Under the pieces are notes generated by a model. That model was not told the origin of the DNA and did no database searches. It worked only from the letters and a program-made list of their open reading frames with translations. 64,000 nucleotides of DNA from the NCBI GenBank assembly GCA_018697195.1, contig CM031878.1, positions 7,489,293 through 7,553,292 on the forward strand, read 5' to 3'. The translations under genes and the position numbers were made by a program. Shown here piece after piece: positions 25,901 to 40,900 of this stretch; position 1 is the first letter of the stretch, and the number at the start of each line of letters is the position of its first letter. This DNA is from Certhia americana (lineage: Eukaryota > Chordata > Aves > Passeriformes > Certhiidae).

Positions 25901-28900
25901 GGCCACAGTGAGATCTTCCCAGAGCTTTCTCTTCTCCAGGTTGAATAACCCCTACTTTTTGAGCCTGGTCTCGTAGTGGATGTACTCCAGCCCTCTGATC
26001 ATGCCTGTGATCTCGTCTGGACTCACTCCAACAGGCCCATGTCTTCCTTGGCCTCCAGAGATGATCACCAGTCAGCATAAAATAGGACAGAAGGTGTTAA
26101 ACCTTGAAGAGACAGAGCCTGAAGAGATTATTGTGATGATGATGGCTAAACCTTTGCTCACGTACTCAACTTCTTGAGTATCAGGATTGAGAGCTCTTGC
26201 ACCCTAAGGAAATGTCCCTAATGTCTCCCAGCTCTCTTTCACTCCTTTATCTCTGCGAGCATTTTCCCAGAGGGCCACACATGCTAATGGTCTAAACAGC
26301 CAAAATTCAGGCTCTGGCAGTGAAATATTTTTTAATCCAGTTAGTGTGTGCTTTGCTGATTCAATGCCATGTAAGTTAAAATCAAATCTTATTGTATACT
26401 TAACTGGATACTGAATGAAAGCATTCATACATTTGCTAGCACAGTTATTCTATCAGTCATCCTGACAAGAGGGATGGCAGTTTTGACAAGACATTTACCC
26501 TTTCCTTAGTTCTAGGGATCCAGATAATAGGTGAGATAATTCAGCAGGACTGGAGCCTTACCATGAGAAAGCCCACTGCATACAGATAAGGTCTGTGATC
26601 ATTAAGTCATATTAACTACTTGTTAGCTGCTCATGAAATATAGATAAATCCTTCAAGTTTTCTATGAGATCTCAGTCAAATTATGGAAATAACAATTGAG
26701 AACCATAAAATCATAAAATGTCCTGAAGTGGAAGGGGTCCACAAGGGTCGTGGAAGCCTAACTCCTGGCTTTACACAGGATGATCCCCAAGAATCCCACC
26801 ATGTGCTTGTGAGTGTTTTCCAAATGCTTCTTAAACTCTGTCAGGCTTGGTGCTGTGTCCCATTCCTTGGGGAGCCTGTTCCAGTGCCCAGCCACCCTCT
26901 GGTGGAAGAACCTTTTGCTGATATCCAACCTAAACCTCCTTGACACAACTTCAGGCCATTCCCTCAGGTCCTGTCACTGGTCAGAGGGCAGAGATTATTG
27001 CCTGCCCCTCCCGTCCCCTCCTCTCATGAGGAAGTTGTAGGTACAATGAGGTCTGCCCTCAGTCTCCTTCAGGCTGAACAGGCCAAGTGACCACAGCCAC
27101 TCTTCACACGGCTTCCCCTCAAGGCCCTTCACCACCCTTGTTGCCCTCCTTTGGACACTCTCTAATAGTTTTATATCCTTCTTGTATTGTAGCATCCAAA
27201 ACTGCCCCAGCACTCGAGGTGAGGCCGCCCCAGTGCAGAGCAGGGCAATCCCCACCCTTGCCCAGCTGGCCTGATGCCCCCAGGATGGGGATGTCCTTCC
27301 TGGCTGCCAGGGCACTGCTGACTCAAATTTCAACTTCTCATCATCCAGGACTCCCAGGTCCCTTTCCATGGTGCTGCTTTCCATATCTCATTCCCCAATC
27401 TGTATGTACATCCAGGCTTGCTCCATCCCAGCAGCAGAATCCACCACTTGTCTCTGTTAAACTTCATAGGGTTGGTGATTGCACATCTCTCTAATGTGTC
27501 AAGGTCGCTCCCTTTGTCTTTAAGGGAGGCTTCATTTCCAATTTAGTATCATGGACTTGCTTAATATTTCTTTGAGACCTATGTCCAAGCATTTCATGAA
27601 GACACCAAAGAGCACTGGGCCCAAGATGGAGCCCTGCAGATGTACCCGACCAGCGACCAGCTGTCAGCCTGATGTAATCCCATTAATTATAACCCTTTTC
27701 GTCCTATACATCAGCCAGTGTTCATCCACTGCATGATGCAATTATCTATCTGCAAGCTGGACATTTTGTCCAGAAGGATATTTAGGGAGCCCAGCTCTTT
27801 GATACATTAGAAAGTCATAAAAAATAGAACTGAAAATAATTTCAGAAAGTTATTAGTCCATCTCCATGCAAGATAATACTTTATTTAAAACATGGTTTGA
27901 GGTCTAAACTTAGTCCACCTAATGATGAGCGCATGCCCTATAATTCCTGTCATCATTGACAGCATAGCCCTGTAGATGACAGGGAAGCCTTGTGACAAGG
28001 ACAGAAATTATGTTTGAGAAGTAGAACATTAGAAAGCCTGAAAACTTTGATTTAACAGTATAGGCTTTGGACTTAAGAAGGCTCAGTGTTACAAAACGTG
28101 CCAGATGTTTGCTTGTGTTTTCTTGTCTGCAGTGGTAGATTTAAAGGTTGTGATGCAGGATACGGAACATTGTCTGGAATGGATTTACATAACAAGCTGC
28201 AGTTAAATTTGGTATTTTCTGATGAATGACCAAAGAGCTTTAACTAAAAGCACCAAGTGGATTGAATACTGCCTAAAAAAATTCAGATCTTTGAAACAGC
28301 TCTCAGAAAGTCTGTTCCAATATGTTTATGTATTTAAATTATGTTCCCAGAACAGGCAGAGAAGACTCCTGGGAGCAGAAATCCCTACTAATCTTTCTCT
28401 AAGCTACATGAGTTTGTTTTTATATTGGGAATAGAGATTTAAGGCCTTCCCCGACAGAGAAAAATCATTTTGTATTGCTTGGATGAAATTCTTTGTCTAG
28501 TATGAGACTGTATGTACATGGAATTCATGTGAGGGGACTGCTCTAGAGAGGAGAGGCTGGCATGTCCCCAGTCACGTAATGGCCTGTGTGCTGGACCAGG
28601 TACAGCACTGACAGACTTTTTAAACTCCACAGTGAAGCTGTTGAAGCTTTTTTAGTCAAATTCTACAAAAGGCTGATAGAGATTCACATGGCCTACACAC
28701 CTCATTCAAAGAGCAGTTCATGTTGCAGCCTGGATTCAGTTTGCTGTTTGGCATACATTTGTATGCTGTAAGAGATTCCAGCTTTGGGAAAATGTCTTCA
28801 TGTTCATTCAGTTGTGTCCTCAGCGTGCAAGTTGATAAATACATTTTTAATGGTAAAAGACCCATGAGGTTCATTCTCTGTTTTTGGTAACAGGATTGAG

Positions 28901-31900
28901 AACTTCATTGTACCACCATAGAATCTGAGTGCTTCCTTTTAGTTGTGAATGTGTATCTTATTGATATTTTTGATATTTGTACTGTAAATTGAAAGACTGT
29001 CCCCTTTTGCAAATGCTTGTGATGCCAGTTATTACAGGTAGCTAATACAAGGGTTAGTGATATCTAAATATCAGTAGTGAAATTATGTTAAAATAAAAAA
29101 GAAGACAATCACAGAAATAAAACATAATGATTGCATAGTCATCAGTGATTTTATCTGATTATATTTAAGTTGCTACTGTAAGGGGATATTACAATGCAGA
29201 AAACAAGCATCAGTAGAATAAGCAGAGAGAAAAATTAAAAGGGAATTTGTAAGTCTTACTTGTGAATTACTGTAGAATGTTTGTCTGGGAACTGAGTATC
29301 CCCACAATCAAAAACGAGCACCTTTTAAGACTTGAGTTTGCTATGTACTAATTTAAGAGCACTGTTTGTGCTATGTGATTTTTTAAAGCTGAAAGGAATT
29401 TTCCATTAATACACTGTATTAATTAAAAGAGACTGCTGGGGAATAAAATAGGAAATAAAATGTAGCAATCAGATGCCTCTTAGGCAACCATATCAAAAGC
29501 CATTAGTAACTGGGTCTAATGCTAATCTATTATTTTATCCATGAAATCACTACTGACAAAAAGTTTTGATGAGACAAATATCTGGGAGGTGTCAAGAAAT
29601 GGAACAACCATTCAAAGAGCAATTTAGATCCTATTGGTAGCAGAATACAAGGCATCACTCTATGTTATGGTGTTCAAAAAAATTCAAGCTGTGTACACAT
29701 AAAGAGAGAAGCCCTATTTTCAGGAGCAATAATTTTTAAAAAGTTTTGTGTAGAGACCCCTATGCTGAACTTCATCAGAGTTCCTTGGATCTATAGAGAA
29801 GAGTTGCAAAGGAACTGGGGGACTGAAAGAACTTTTAAATGCAGTTTTTAATTTAATGCTGAAATGACTACCCTGGAAAGGCTTGCTCATCACTGGTGAC
29901 ATGCCAAGGAGAAGGGTGACAAATTGGGAAGAGTTCAAAAAAGAAAGAATGATCTAAGAGCAGGGCAGCTGACCTGGGAAACAAGTTTAAGGAATTTGAT
30001 TTGTTCAGGTTGTCAAAGACAAGCTTATTAAGTCATTGGATTGTGGTCTGTTAACTCCCTGTATTGGGAAAGCAGATCATGTAACAAAGGGATCTTTAAT
30101 CTGGCAGACAAATGATGTAACAAGATCAAAGAAAAGCTGGAGCTACATGAATCAGGCCAGACAATGTGAGGCTCTTAATAGCAGATGAGCAATTGAGAAC
30201 AATTAATTTTGGCATGTGGTAAATTACCGTCTTCTGGAAAACGTAAAATGTGGAAATTTTAAAGATATGATATTATTCTCTGAAGTTTCGGTCTGTTGCA
30301 GATGTGATTTCTTCATTTAAAGATTTCAAGTAGTGAAAACTTGTGTCCTTGATATCTTATATACTTCAGGAGTCTGAATTATTCACTCTTCTAACCTTTT
30401 TAAGGGCTTCTTTCTGCACTGTATCCCATTTGAGGCTTCAAAGTTCATCTTCAAAACATCTATATCCTCCCCCATGGTCTGACAGTCTCTGAAGAACCTC
30501 CCTAGTAGAATTAGTGTTAGAAATTTAAGCCATCATACATCCAGTTTATTGAGATAACCAGTTTTGGTCAATTAAATGTAATTACACTGAAAATAACATT
30601 TTAAAATCTGTTTTCCATGTACCAGATATCTCTTACCACATATGCAGGGAAAGGACCTATAACGCTGTCAACTCTGTTAGTAAACTAACTATTAGTAACT
30701 GAATAACCATAATACATTAAGTGAATCATATGAAAGATTAATTTCACTTGGTGACTTAATTACTGATTGTTAATGTAAATTCTGTGAGCTTTGCCTGTTT
30801 TTCCTGAGCCTTAACCTTTAATACATGTAATTTTCAATCAACTCACAATATTAACTTTAGCTGTAGCATTTTGTTACGCATAAAATAGTAAAGAGCTCCA
30901 TTGGTGTGTCTGGGGAAAAAAAGAGGTATTAACAGATTTTCTAGAGCTTGGGGATCAAAGGAGCTGCTGAGGCATCCTGCTGTGTCTCCAGTGCATTGCA
31001 GGCCATTAAATTCCACCCCCTTGCCTCTCTGTGTAGCCCAGTTAGTTTGATTAGTGCAGTTTTACCCACAGGAGACAAAACATTTGTGAACCATAGAGTC
31101 TTACCTGTTCAATAAAACTAGTCTGACACCTTTCTTAGCTTTCTCTCTAGAAACGGCTCCATTTAAGTTACTGTGGGAATTCTTTACTTAGCATTTGCAC
31201 AGCAGAATCCAAGGACAGGTTAACACTCTTTGTCATCAATGTCAAGAGGATGGTTTTGTGATGAAAATCTGCCAAAAGGCTTTCTAACCATCCATACTGA
31301 GACACCTCTTGACTCGATAGGAAAAGATGGTCAACTGATATTAAGGATAGACAAGCCAGTTCTAAACACTCTCTCTTAAATGGGTCAGTTTTTGCTTTAT
31401 TTTAAAGATTTGTTTCTGCATACACAGATGTTCTATCATGTAAACACTGTTTGCTTTTTTATTTTGTGTTCCCTCCAAATACTAAGGTTATATTTTCACA
31501 ATAGCTTGACTTTTCTGTATGAAAATTCTGGAACCAGCCCTACTTCTCACACTAGTCTAAGTAGCAAAAAATTTGTCAGGCCCTAATGCTATAGTGGTCC
31601 TGGCCATCTTCATCATCGTATCTGCTCAAGAGCAGTGGAAAGCCCCTGTGCTGCTGATTATGTTACTGTGCTTGGGTATCAGCTCCCTATCGCTAAGGGA
31701 GTAGCAAGTGATTCTGCAACCAACCCTGACACATGACCTGTCTCCCTGATAATCCAATGCTTAGGTCAATAAAAGCAAAACAAAATCTGGATAAAACACA
31801 AGCCGGTGTTACTTAACTGCAATGTATTTACTCATGCCAGATATTTAACTATTCTTCCATTTCACTTTGTATTTTAAAGGGCTTTGTTTCCTTCTGTTTG

Positions 31901-34900
31901 CTTTCTATTTCATAGTTGAAACCTTGATATGGGATACAAAGCAGATTTCTTAGTCTGAGTGCTTTGACTTCTATCTGAGAGATAACTCTAGTAAGACCAA
32001 AGATCCAGACTTCATTTTACTCTTTGCACTAGAACTTCAAGGATTAGGTTTGGTACCTTGAGTAACTTTGAGTTACTTTGGGTTCACAAAAAATAATTAT
32101 GTTTAAAATTCTTTTTACCTTACAGTAGTTCAGATTTGTATGTCACTTTCTTCAGAGGAATTCCAGAGGGTCCATGTAAGGGAACACTGTATTAATTGAT
32201 TGGTTTGGCATCCATAGTGCTCTGTAAGTGAATCAAGGCTGATGAATGCCAGGAGGCAGAAGATCTGTTTAGGGCTTGTGCAGGCACATGTATTAGTTTA
32301 AGGGAGAGTTTGGTATGCTACAGATTTGTTCTGTTTGCCTCCCAAGAAAAGGCTCTGGATCCAGTGACCTTGAGAGGTTTCTCCATTTGCTCTGTTTGTC
32401 AGATGCAACTGTAGCTGTGAAATTAGCCACACAGATAAGAAACACTGTTGGCTCTGTATGGTTTATTTATGAGTTAATGCATTCTTTCCTGTGGTTAATC
32501 AGCTATTAAAGCTTAAAAGTTTTTAAGTCCTTGTTAAGAAGATAGACCTGTTGTTAATCTGTCATGACTACGGGAGTGCAGCCTCTGTAGTGAAGCATTG
32601 TTGAAAAACTCAATCATATAAATAATTTGTACAGAATTCTGTTATGATTTTTTAAAAGGTTACTGTTGCAGGCTTAGATATGACTGAGTGATCTGCATTG
32701 TTCAGTTGGGTTCAGTCTTTCAAGCTAAGGATATACTTCAGTCGTGAATCCCTGTGTGGTAGCTGCAATTTGGCAAGCAGTTCCCTGGGAGTAGGAGGGA
32801 GATTTCAGGAGTCTTCTTGGAAGAATTATGTGGAAACAGGTCCTACAGGGAAGATGAATCTGAGAGAGTTGGTTGATACTCAAGGATCACTTCTTCCCAG
32901 GCTTAAGAACAATGCATCCTGGTGAGCAAGAAATCAGGCAAAGCAGAGGAGACGCCCTATATGGATCATTAAATAACTCCTGTCATTACTCAGGCATAAG
33001 CAGGAAACACACAGGAGATGGAATTGGGGATGGGCCACTTGGACTGAATATAGAAATATTAACAGAACAAGTGAAAATAAGACAAGGGGGGCCAAAGCCA
33101 ATCTGGAATTAATTCTAGCCAAGGATGTCAAGAACAACAAGAAGGTATTCTTCAATACATCAATAACAAAAGGAAAACAAAGGATAATGTGGTCTGTTAC
33201 TTAATGGAAGGGTGAAGCTGGTAAGAGAGAATTCAGGCAAGGCAGAGTTACTGAGCGTCTTCTTGCACTGGTCTTCATTGACTAGAACAGCCCTCAGGGA
33301 TCTCTGATCCAAAAGATCAGCGTAATGGAATGTTGGAAGCAAGGCTTTCCTTTGATCATGTTAGAGAACACTTAGGCAATCTTGACATATACAAGTCCCT
33401 GAGCCCTGATGGAATGCATCAACAAGCACTGGGGTAACTGACAGACACCATCAGCGAGGTTTCATGAGCAGCAAGGCTGCTCACCATCATTTTTGACAGA
33501 TTGTGGCAATCATGAAAGGTACCTGAGGACTGGAAGGAAGTAAATGTCACCCCAGTTTTCAGAAAAGGCGAGAAGGAGGATCCAGGGAACTACCAGTCAG
33601 TCAGCCTCACCTCAGTCCCTGGAAAGATGGTGGAGCTCCTTGTCCTGTAGGCCATCTGTTACCATACGAATGACTAGAAGGTGGTCACGAGTGCTTAGCA
33701 TGGATTCACAAAGGATGAATAATTCTTGATCAACCTGATTCCTTCTGTGTTGAATCAGCTACCTGGATAGGTAAGGGAAGAGCAGTGGCCTTGACTTCAG
33801 CAAGGCTTTTGTCAGTAACACCCCTGAGTCATGTCATAGTGCAGAAGATAATCAATATTTTGATTATAAGCATATAATAAAGCATGCAAAATGTCCTCTG
33901 TGCATCTTCTCTATATGCCTTGACCTGCCTCTTGCTAAACTGCACAAAATAGCCAGCCTTAAAAGCAAGACTGTATTTGTAAATAGTTTTTGTTACAAAC
34001 CACTATAGGCAAAATATCTCTATATTTGTGTATAGTAACTTAACAAGTATATTAACTAATAGTTGTTTCTTTTCATTGATGCCCTTAAAGCAGTCTGTGG
34101 GACAGAAATTAATGACACAGGGAGTGATGGGATACTTATCTTCTTGTATATGATAAAAATAATATATTTAAAATTGTTTTGCAAACAATATAAGGATTTA
34201 TGATGACTTCAGCAGAGTTATTAGACATATGAAAATGAGAAAACAGGAAGAACTACAAGTGAATAAGTTAATACTTGTAAGCATTGGGAGTTAATCTCTC
34301 AGGGATTAGGTACATTTTATTTGGTAGCTAGGAAATTTTTCCCTGAGTGTGGCATGGTATTGCCAGGTCTGATTATTCAGAGATGGCAAGGCATGAGATT
34401 GGTGATTAATTGAAAGGCTTTATTTCTTTTTATTTGCCCTCTGTAACTTCAGGGTGGAATATGTTTGTTTTAAAGCCTTCCTTTATTTCCATAAGGGCTA
34501 GCAGTGTTTTGGTCGGAAACAAAGCAGAAGCAGAACTTTGTTTAAATAAGAAACCTGAGACTTGAACAAACTTCCTGCTATTGCAGCACACAAATTTCAG
34601 GAAACTGGCAGCCCTGTTGCAGCCTTTGTCTCTCCTTGCATGATCCTCTAAGCAATGATTCCCAAAAAAATGGTGTTCTTTCACCTTAGTAAAATCCCAG
34701 TCATCAATCTGATGACTTGCAACTTTTCCATTTCATGTATCTTGAAAGACCAGCTCACAGCTCAACTTTGATCCCTAGAATGTAATAGGAAATCCCCAGT
34801 AAGTAATGGGTCTGGTCCACCTTTGCTAGTTTGTTGCTCATTGCTTTTCATTTGCTTCCTTTAAAACACCTCAATTTGTCTGTAATGAGATTAAATTACT

Positions 34901-37900
34901 CTTGTGGCTGAATTATTTATGGCTTTTAGTGTAATTTTCCATATTTGTATTCCCACTGAGAAAAATTAATTAAGTTTTGTGAAGGCAAGTTTGAAATATA
35001 TTTTCAGATTTGCAAAAGAGTTTTTAGGATATCCACCCAAACCCCAAGCCCCAGTGGGGGGCTTCCATATTTTAAGGGCATCAGAGTTTAGCTTCTTCCT
35101 AAATGCCTCTTGTACTCCAGGATCTCTGACAGCCTCTAATCCTTCCAGGCTTCACAGCATGCTCTGAAAATTGCAATTTCCTTTTCTTCTTCGAAACAAA
35201 TTCTTATCATTTCTTGCATATGGTATTACAGCTGACAGCATGAAGTCCTAGCCTGAATATTAAGACTGTAATTCTGTTTCTTGAGTTGTGGTGCAGTGTA
35301 TAAATTCATTCAACTGGACTTTCAAGATGGGTGCCACCAAAATGAAATCTCAATTAATTTACAAATGACAGTCAGCTGGGACCATGTTCTATGCTGAGCA
35401 GTAGCTGATTCACATTTTAATAAGCTATTATTTTCCCAATTTGAATTCTCTGATTTCTTGAATTATCAGCTTTTCTCCAAGACACACTGGGTGGTATTTG
35501 CATGATTAATCATGCATTTTGTCTTTTACTTAGTACATGTATTTATATAACTGCAGGATTAGTTAAGAGAAAGGGAAGAATGTGGTTTCAGATGAAGTGG
35601 GAAAAGTTTGGCAGTGGAAAGAAATTTCAGCAAACAGCAGCAGATTAGGAATTCTGGAAACCACATGTCTGAGATAACCGGGCAGTGAAAGCTTTCTGCC
35701 AGTTGGGATGATGAGGGTAATACCATTTCTTACTGGTATTTTCTGTGTTGAGTAGGAGAGGTCATTTGGGCAATGTCTATAAAATACTGCCAGACTGTAT
35801 TCTGATTTCATGCCTAGGTTTACTAGAGTGTTTAGATATGAAATGATAACTAATTTCTGTTCATTGGGGAGGTATTTGATGTTGTCTGCCTTCTGCATTA
35901 CAAGATAAATTTTTTCTTTTGTTTGTTGAAAAGAACTTTTTATTAGCCTTTGGCTATTGCAGTGTTGGTTTCATACAAGTGTGGATTTAGAGAATTATAT
36001 AAAGTCAGGCTGAAGTAGGCCTCTAATTATAGCAGAAGAGGCTTAATTTTGCCTGATGGCATAAAAAGTGTGTGATACTTTCAAAATCAGTGTCTTAAAG
36101 CTCAAGAGGATCGGGCCTCATATTGTCATGAGCAGCTTGACTCAGCATTCTCAGATTCACTTGCTGGAGCAAAAACCTGCACAAGTGCACTTGGCACACC
36201 TTGCCAGAGGGCTTGTTATAGCTCCAAAGCTGAAATTCGGAAGTACAGGGGCAGACCTTGGACTGGGAATTACATGAGGGATTTTCCACTTCAGCCAGGA
36301 AGGCAAGTAAGGATGCATCCTTCCTGGAGAAGAGCCTCCTTCCCTGTGTCTGTTCTGCAGGGTTATTTTAATTCCTTGTGTGGATGTGTATGCACAGCAG
36401 CTTGAAGCTCATCACAGCTCTACTGATGTCCTTCTCTTAGGAGAGAGAGTCCTGGAAGGGAACACCTCTTCAAAATAGGGTTCTGTTGCATTAAAGCATC
36501 CACAGAGGAGCATGCATGGGCTAATGACCCATCAAGTATTTTACTACCTCTTGGGAAATTTTCAAAGGACACTGCTTTATTAAGAAGGGAGGGTTCTTTC
36601 CAACCCTCACAACTATCCCCTGTTTTGACTGGAAAAATTAGGGCTGAGGGTTTACATGAGGACTCTGAAGATGCTTCAGCACTCTCCCTTTTGTGTGGTG
36701 TGCAGAGCTGGAGTAGAAGAAAGTACTCAGTGTATCCTCTGAAAACTGTGGTGGCTGCTGTCAGTCAGCTGTCTACAGGTTGTATCTGTCTGAATCCTGA
36801 TATTGTATGGGCAGAGTCACTCATGAGGTGTTTGGTGTAGTACCATATGTATTAATGGTGGCTGACATCATGTCTGTACTATGAATATCCCATTGGGTAG
36901 TGGCACAGTGTTAATTCTTGCATGTGTTCATACCATTTTTACTTGCTTTTTCAAATCAAATATTTACAAACAATCCCATTGTACTCTCTGGTATCATGAG
37001 GCAGCTTACTAAAGGAAACCATTAATTTTCTGCTGTAAAGCATTGGTTGATTAGATGCTTTGTAGAGGAAGAACTGATATGAAAGCACAGAAATGAAAAC
37101 AGCAACACTCCTGCCAAGCACTGTAGCCTATTGCTTTCATTCATCAGCTGGTATTATTCATTCGTCTGAAGGAATCTAGTGAATGAATCTTATTGGAGAA
37201 TTACACAGACTGTGAGGCAGCACTCAGGAGCACAGCAGCCTCCCTTCCTTGCTGTCTTCTATCAGTATCCCTGTTCCCAACACCAGGGGTCAGCTTTCTA
37301 CTGTTAATTTGAAGCCCTTTCTGCTCTAACTGGTATCTGGCCTCACATGATACAAGGAAATGAACGAAAGTTCCAGCCCTCCGCCGGACCAAACATACTT
37401 TGCAGGGAGGGTTAAGGTAGAAATACTTATGTGTTGCATAACCTGTATTGCACTTCTCCCAGCAGAGCTAATTTCTAATTGCTTTTCTCTTCCATCCAGG
37501 AGCTGCAGTTATCTATTTGTTGTTTAGACTGACTTCAGAGCCAATGGATGTGACAGCTCCTTCATGGTGACCTGGGATTGCAGAGTGGGCAGGATCTCTG
37601 CCTGCCTGTTTTAGTTACTTACATGGTCTTCATTGCTGCCATGTCTGAGGTTCCTTTCTGACTTGAGAGTTTGTGTCTTTCCAGATGAGGTCACACAGTG
37701 CTGCTTTGCTTCTTAATGATGAAAAAACTAAGCTAAGGGGCTTGCAGAAAACAGCAAATACCCAGATCAGCATTCATCTCACATCCTGTAGAGCAATCCT
37801 AGAAACAGCAGGCTCTATTCTAGCAATTTCCATAGAAGGAAAGTGACTCTAGAGGCTAGTGACTCTAACCTATTTTTTTCAAAGAGGTTATTCAACCCTC

Positions 37901-40900
37901 ATTGCTGCTCCTCCAGACTTGTACCATCACATCATGATTCTGTTCTGGAGAGTCCCTAACTTTTCCCAACCATCCTGTGCAAAGAGCAGGAAGCTTTTCA
38001 GCTCAACAGTTTTTCTGGCTAGCATTCAGTCAGACAGCTGGGTCACCAGGCAGCTTTAAAGAACTAGTCCTCCTCAGATTTATTTCAGGAAATGCTAGTT
38101 ATATAGATTGAGTGTTACATAAATGTGATGTCACTATCAGTACGCAAAGATGACAGTTTCATTTAAAATTATTGTTTTTTAGCCAGATCAACAACCACAG
38201 AGCCACTGGGGTGAGAACACAGAGGAGGAAATAAAAAATGGCAGAGGGAAGGAGAGATCAGCATTTTCAGCAGCCGCCCATGATTAGATTGGTTTGTGTC
38301 AGCTATGAAACTGGACTTGAAAATATTTTCCTATCTTTGTGTGCACTCTGAGAAAAAACCCTTCCAGCTAAACCTGGAGAAGCAGTTGCAGAAATGAGTG
38401 TAAGGGGGTCTGATGTGGAATGCCCTATGCATTCAGTTGCTTGAGAGTAGCAGGGGGAAGAGGTGATACTTCTGTGTATGATGCTGGTGAGATTTTCCCT
38501 GGAATGTTGCTATTAATAGTTCAGTCAGCTACTGATATAGCTATTAAAAGTTCAGTCTTCAAAATGGGTGCTAAAATTGAAAAAGGTTCAGAGATGAACC
38601 ACATTATGACATGCTTGAAAAGTCTGCCTTACAGTTAAATTCTTAAACAATTCAACTTGGCTTGTTAAGGAGTACATTAAGTAGATTAAGTAGTGATTTG
38701 ATTAGTGTCCATTCATTACTTGAAGGGAAAGGAAGGAGATATCTTACAGAAAAGAACTCTTTCATCTTACTTTTTCATCTAGGACATAATCTAGCAATTG
38801 GAAGTAGAATTCAGAGATCTCAGAAAGCTGGGAATGAATTTTTAATGGTGGAAGTGATTAAGCATAAGAACAAATAAAGGATTTATTAATCACAACTATC
38901 TTCTTTAGTCTTAGAATTTACAAATCTGCATTGAACACATTCCATCATTAATTCTAGCAATATGTAAGTTACTTTGTAAGCTCCTGAAGTTAGATGGCTT
39001 GTCATTATTCCTAGGGCAGAATGGTAAAAAGAAAATCTAAAAGGCCCCATTAAAGACTTTTTCTCCAAAGACTTTTCTGTCTTTTGTCCTAGAGATGAGT
39101 GTGGATCATTTTTCAGCAGAATGCATTAGTAAAAACCTGAAGGAAATCTATCTAATTTAATGTTTGCATTAGTTGAAACTTGTAAGAGGTTCAGACTCTT
39201 CTTAGCTTACATTTGGTTTCTTCCTGCTGTAAAGCAAAACCACATTTTCTACATTGTATAATCTTCCTCTTTTGTCTCTGCTTAGGGAACTCAATCATAC
39301 TTTTTCAATTCTTTTCTTCATACTTGGTAATACTCACTGGGCTGCTAAACTGTAGAATATAACCAGAAATAGCTGGATGCTAACCTCAATTGATCCATAC
39401 AATAGGCCACTTCAGGTTAAGATTCTATCAGGAATACTTTGAAAATTCTGGCCATTGAAAAATAAATGCAGATCAGTTTTGCATTTTTAAAAACTTTTAA
39501 CATCAGAACAGCATGAAGAACTACAAATTTTCTACCTGTGGTTTGTTTTTTTTAAAAATTATTTGCATGGTGTGTTCTTATGGGTATCACTTTGCTGTAG
39601 CATATGAGAGAGATGATAAAATTGAGTATTTTTTAGGGTATTGTAAAATAAAAGACAGCTAGAGAAGGTAGGAAGAAAAAGTATTCAGGGATGCTTAACT
39701 GTATCAGTGAGGGATCAAAGCGGTGAATCATGTAAGATTTGAGTTGTTTGATCCTTACACTTCTGTTTTTCTGGCTGTGAGACAAGCAGAATACAGCTTT
39801 TCTGTGTGAAGAACCTGATACTCACTCTGTTTGTATGACTGTGCAATCTATGCATCTTTAATTTTTCAATATTATCATGCTGGATTTAAATCATTGATGA
39901 AATTTAGCAAGTGGCTGCTCTTGAAAAAAGGCTCACCTGCAATAAAAGAAAGGCAGCAGGTATTGCTTCAGGAGCTGTTGTGAAGTCTTTCAGTCCTGAG
40001 TTATTCTTATCAGATTCCTCCAGGTACAAGAGAGCTGGTTGGGGTTCACTGGCATTCTCCAGCATTTCCCATCAAATGGTATGTAAAGAAGTGGTTTCCA
40101 CTACTATACAGGACATCTTCATAAAAGGGCAGTTGTATCTATTGTATTGTTTGGTGAGTCCTCAAAAGAGAAGCCAGCACAGTAGATTCTCAAAATGCTG
40201 ATACTGATCCCCAACTTGGCTCCCACTTAACAGGAGAGGAATTTTTTGGAGAGAACATGCTTTCTAGATGCTATGCAGTCCCAGGCTTCTTTCTCTGCTG
40301 CAGAGATGCTCGAAGGAAGACTGATTGTCCAACAGTAGCCTGGCTGGTGGAGATGGGAGATAATGGGGACATAAATTCCCCTTTAACTCCCACAGCAGAT
40401 CCATGTGTTGGCCAGAGCCAGATCTGACTTAAGTAGTGGTTGGCTTTTCTTCTGTAGAGCTGCAGGTCTACAAAGTTGTCTGTCACTGTCAAGGTGGAAA
40501 TTTCTTATGTGGATAAATACCTGGTGGAGGGGAATGACAAAAACGGAGACGGACTCTTCTCAGTGGTATCAAATGAAAGACAAAAGTCAATTGACATGAA
40601 CTGAGATAGATAAAAATCCCTTAAAATGTAAGATAGAACTACTTTACTGTGGGGGTGATTGAGCAGAGGAATAGTATTTCCACACTCTAGAGAGGCTGAT
40701 TTTAAAAATCTGACAACACAGTAATGGACACCGTGCTCTGACTGACATTGCTTTAAGAAGGCAGAATTGGACCAGATGTTCTCCAGAGGGACCTTCAAAC
40801 TTCAGCTATCCTGTGAGTCTGTGAATTTTTTCTTATTTTTGTCCTTTATCCATCATATCTTAAGTGTAAGCCATAATTTGCCCCATGTTTTGCTTAGGTA

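Noticed and set aside
26995..27494. Frames of 129 (minus) and 135 (plus) codons
   Set aside because: Both lie inside the CR1 at 26700-27785. They are decayed LINE sequence or its antisense.
37680..37790. MIR-like ancient SINE (gatgaaaaaactaagctaag with aggtcacacag nearby)
   Set aside because: The resemblance is short and patchy. It cannot be separated from chance without a profile search.
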